This document shows, one piece after another, positions 63,789-64,000 of a stretch of 64,000 nucleotides of DNA; within the stretch, counting starts at the first letter, position 1, and every line of letters begins with the position of its first letter. The position numbers and the translations under genes are program-made. The notes beneath the pieces are model-generated. The model was not told the DNA's origin. It worked only from the letters and a program-made list of their open reading frames with translations, and did not search any database. This DNA is from an uncultured Bacteroides sp. (lineage in GTDB: Bacteria > Bacteroidota > Bacteroidia > Bacteroidales > Bacteroidaceae), in assembly GCF_963677945.1 (NCBI RefSeq), contig NZ_OY782578.1, positions 744,001 through 808,000 on the forward strand. The letters are read 5' to 3'.

Positions 63789-64000
63789 TTATGCACATCC
63801 CTGGGCGTTACCTTTGCATCCACTGCCACATTTAAAGGCATCCGGTTTAGCAATGCTTCTGATAGGTTTATTGTTATATACTCCATCAAGCCCATCGTCT
63901 ATTAATCCCGTCATCTCTATTACATGTACATTACAGGAATTGAGTATTGTTTTGGGATTTTCTCCAACTCCCGATACAAGTATTGCTCTGCAATCATTTA
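63789..64000 (-). CDS. nifB: NifB-like protein, C-terminal end (cut by window edge)
   Basis: About 69 codons before the TAA at 63789-63791 lie in the window. They read as the end of a FeMo-co-binding domain (CRAILVSGVGENPKTIL..., HVIEMTGLIDDGLDGVY) with a cysteine-rich tail FKCGSGCKGNAQGCA. In diazotrophs with group III or similar nif sets this domain is fused behind the radical SAM part of NifB, which would lie outside the window. A stand-alone NifX-like protein is the alternative. It leads into the ferredoxin-nifV run on the same strand. Confidence 0.65.
   Translation of the reverse strand, partial: NDCRAILVSGVGENPKTILNSCNVHVIEMTGLIDDGLDGVYNNKPIRSIAKPDAFKCGSGCKGNAQGCA

Overview
The window looks like chromosomal DNA from a member of the Bacteroidaceae, most likely Bacteroides or a close relative. 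The evidence is low-GC DNA, Bacteroidetes-type promoters (a -7 box TAnnTTTG, in the best case preceded by TTTG), and many proteins with a strong Bacteroidales flavour: BACON-GH5 lipoprotein, DUF2723, DUF4271, DUF4294, DUF4861, DPP-IV, YitT and a PorZ-like propeller. Species identity is inference. The nitrogen-fixation genes at the right edge point to a diazotrophic lineage, which is a minority trait in this group.

Layout. 1-1841 holds a CsgG/lipoprotein/DUF4810/GNA1162 lipoprotein operon, cut by the window edge. 1952-9652 holds mutS, a duplicated membrane/PH-like protein, leuS and yitT. 9886-18509 holds rdgB, a PorZ-like protein, nadA, a SpoU-type methyltransferase, a DUF4294 protein and a pair of outer-membrane barrel proteins. 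18576-24311 holds a radical SAM protein, a SulP transporter, rubrerythrin and a GH5 lipoprotein. 24449-30615 holds a glycosyltransferase, nadB, a small PH-like protein, lpd and dacB. 31069-34719 holds a CoA-transferase, a small anchored protein and miaB. 34976-41977 is a tight run of six + strand genes (cysE, THUMP methyltransferase, DPP-IV, purD, a membrane protein, a VTT-family protein). 41972-49453 holds mnmD, a zinc-type ABC pair, DUF2723, a polysaccharide deacetylase and queG. 49784-52760 is a uronate operon (kduI, kduD, DUF4861). 52987-58350 holds tRNA-Gln, tyrS, tatD, yidD, rnpA, hemD, DUF4271 and a LOG-family protein. 59174-64000 is one flank of a nif locus: a NifA-like regulator, a GNAT enzyme, a NifX/NifB-type protein and a Nif11-like peptide on +, converging on nifB (partial), a 2Fe-2S ferredoxin, nifV and an unknown helical protein on -.

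The most striking non-coding signal is a set of three intergenic elements (5702-5780, 25602-25680, 49597-49684). Each carries exactly four dyad hexamers of form TGnnCA whose starts are spaced 22, 22 and 22 bp. The first two share sequence (TGTACA cores). The third has a different sequence (TGCSCA/TGCACA cores) but the same geometry and inverted outer ends. A second dispersed repeat is 74 bp long and appears in opposite orientations at 30907-30980 and 58549-58622. No insertion sequence, prophage, CRISPR array or rRNA was seen.

All functions are read from sequence motifs and family knowledge. No database search was possible.
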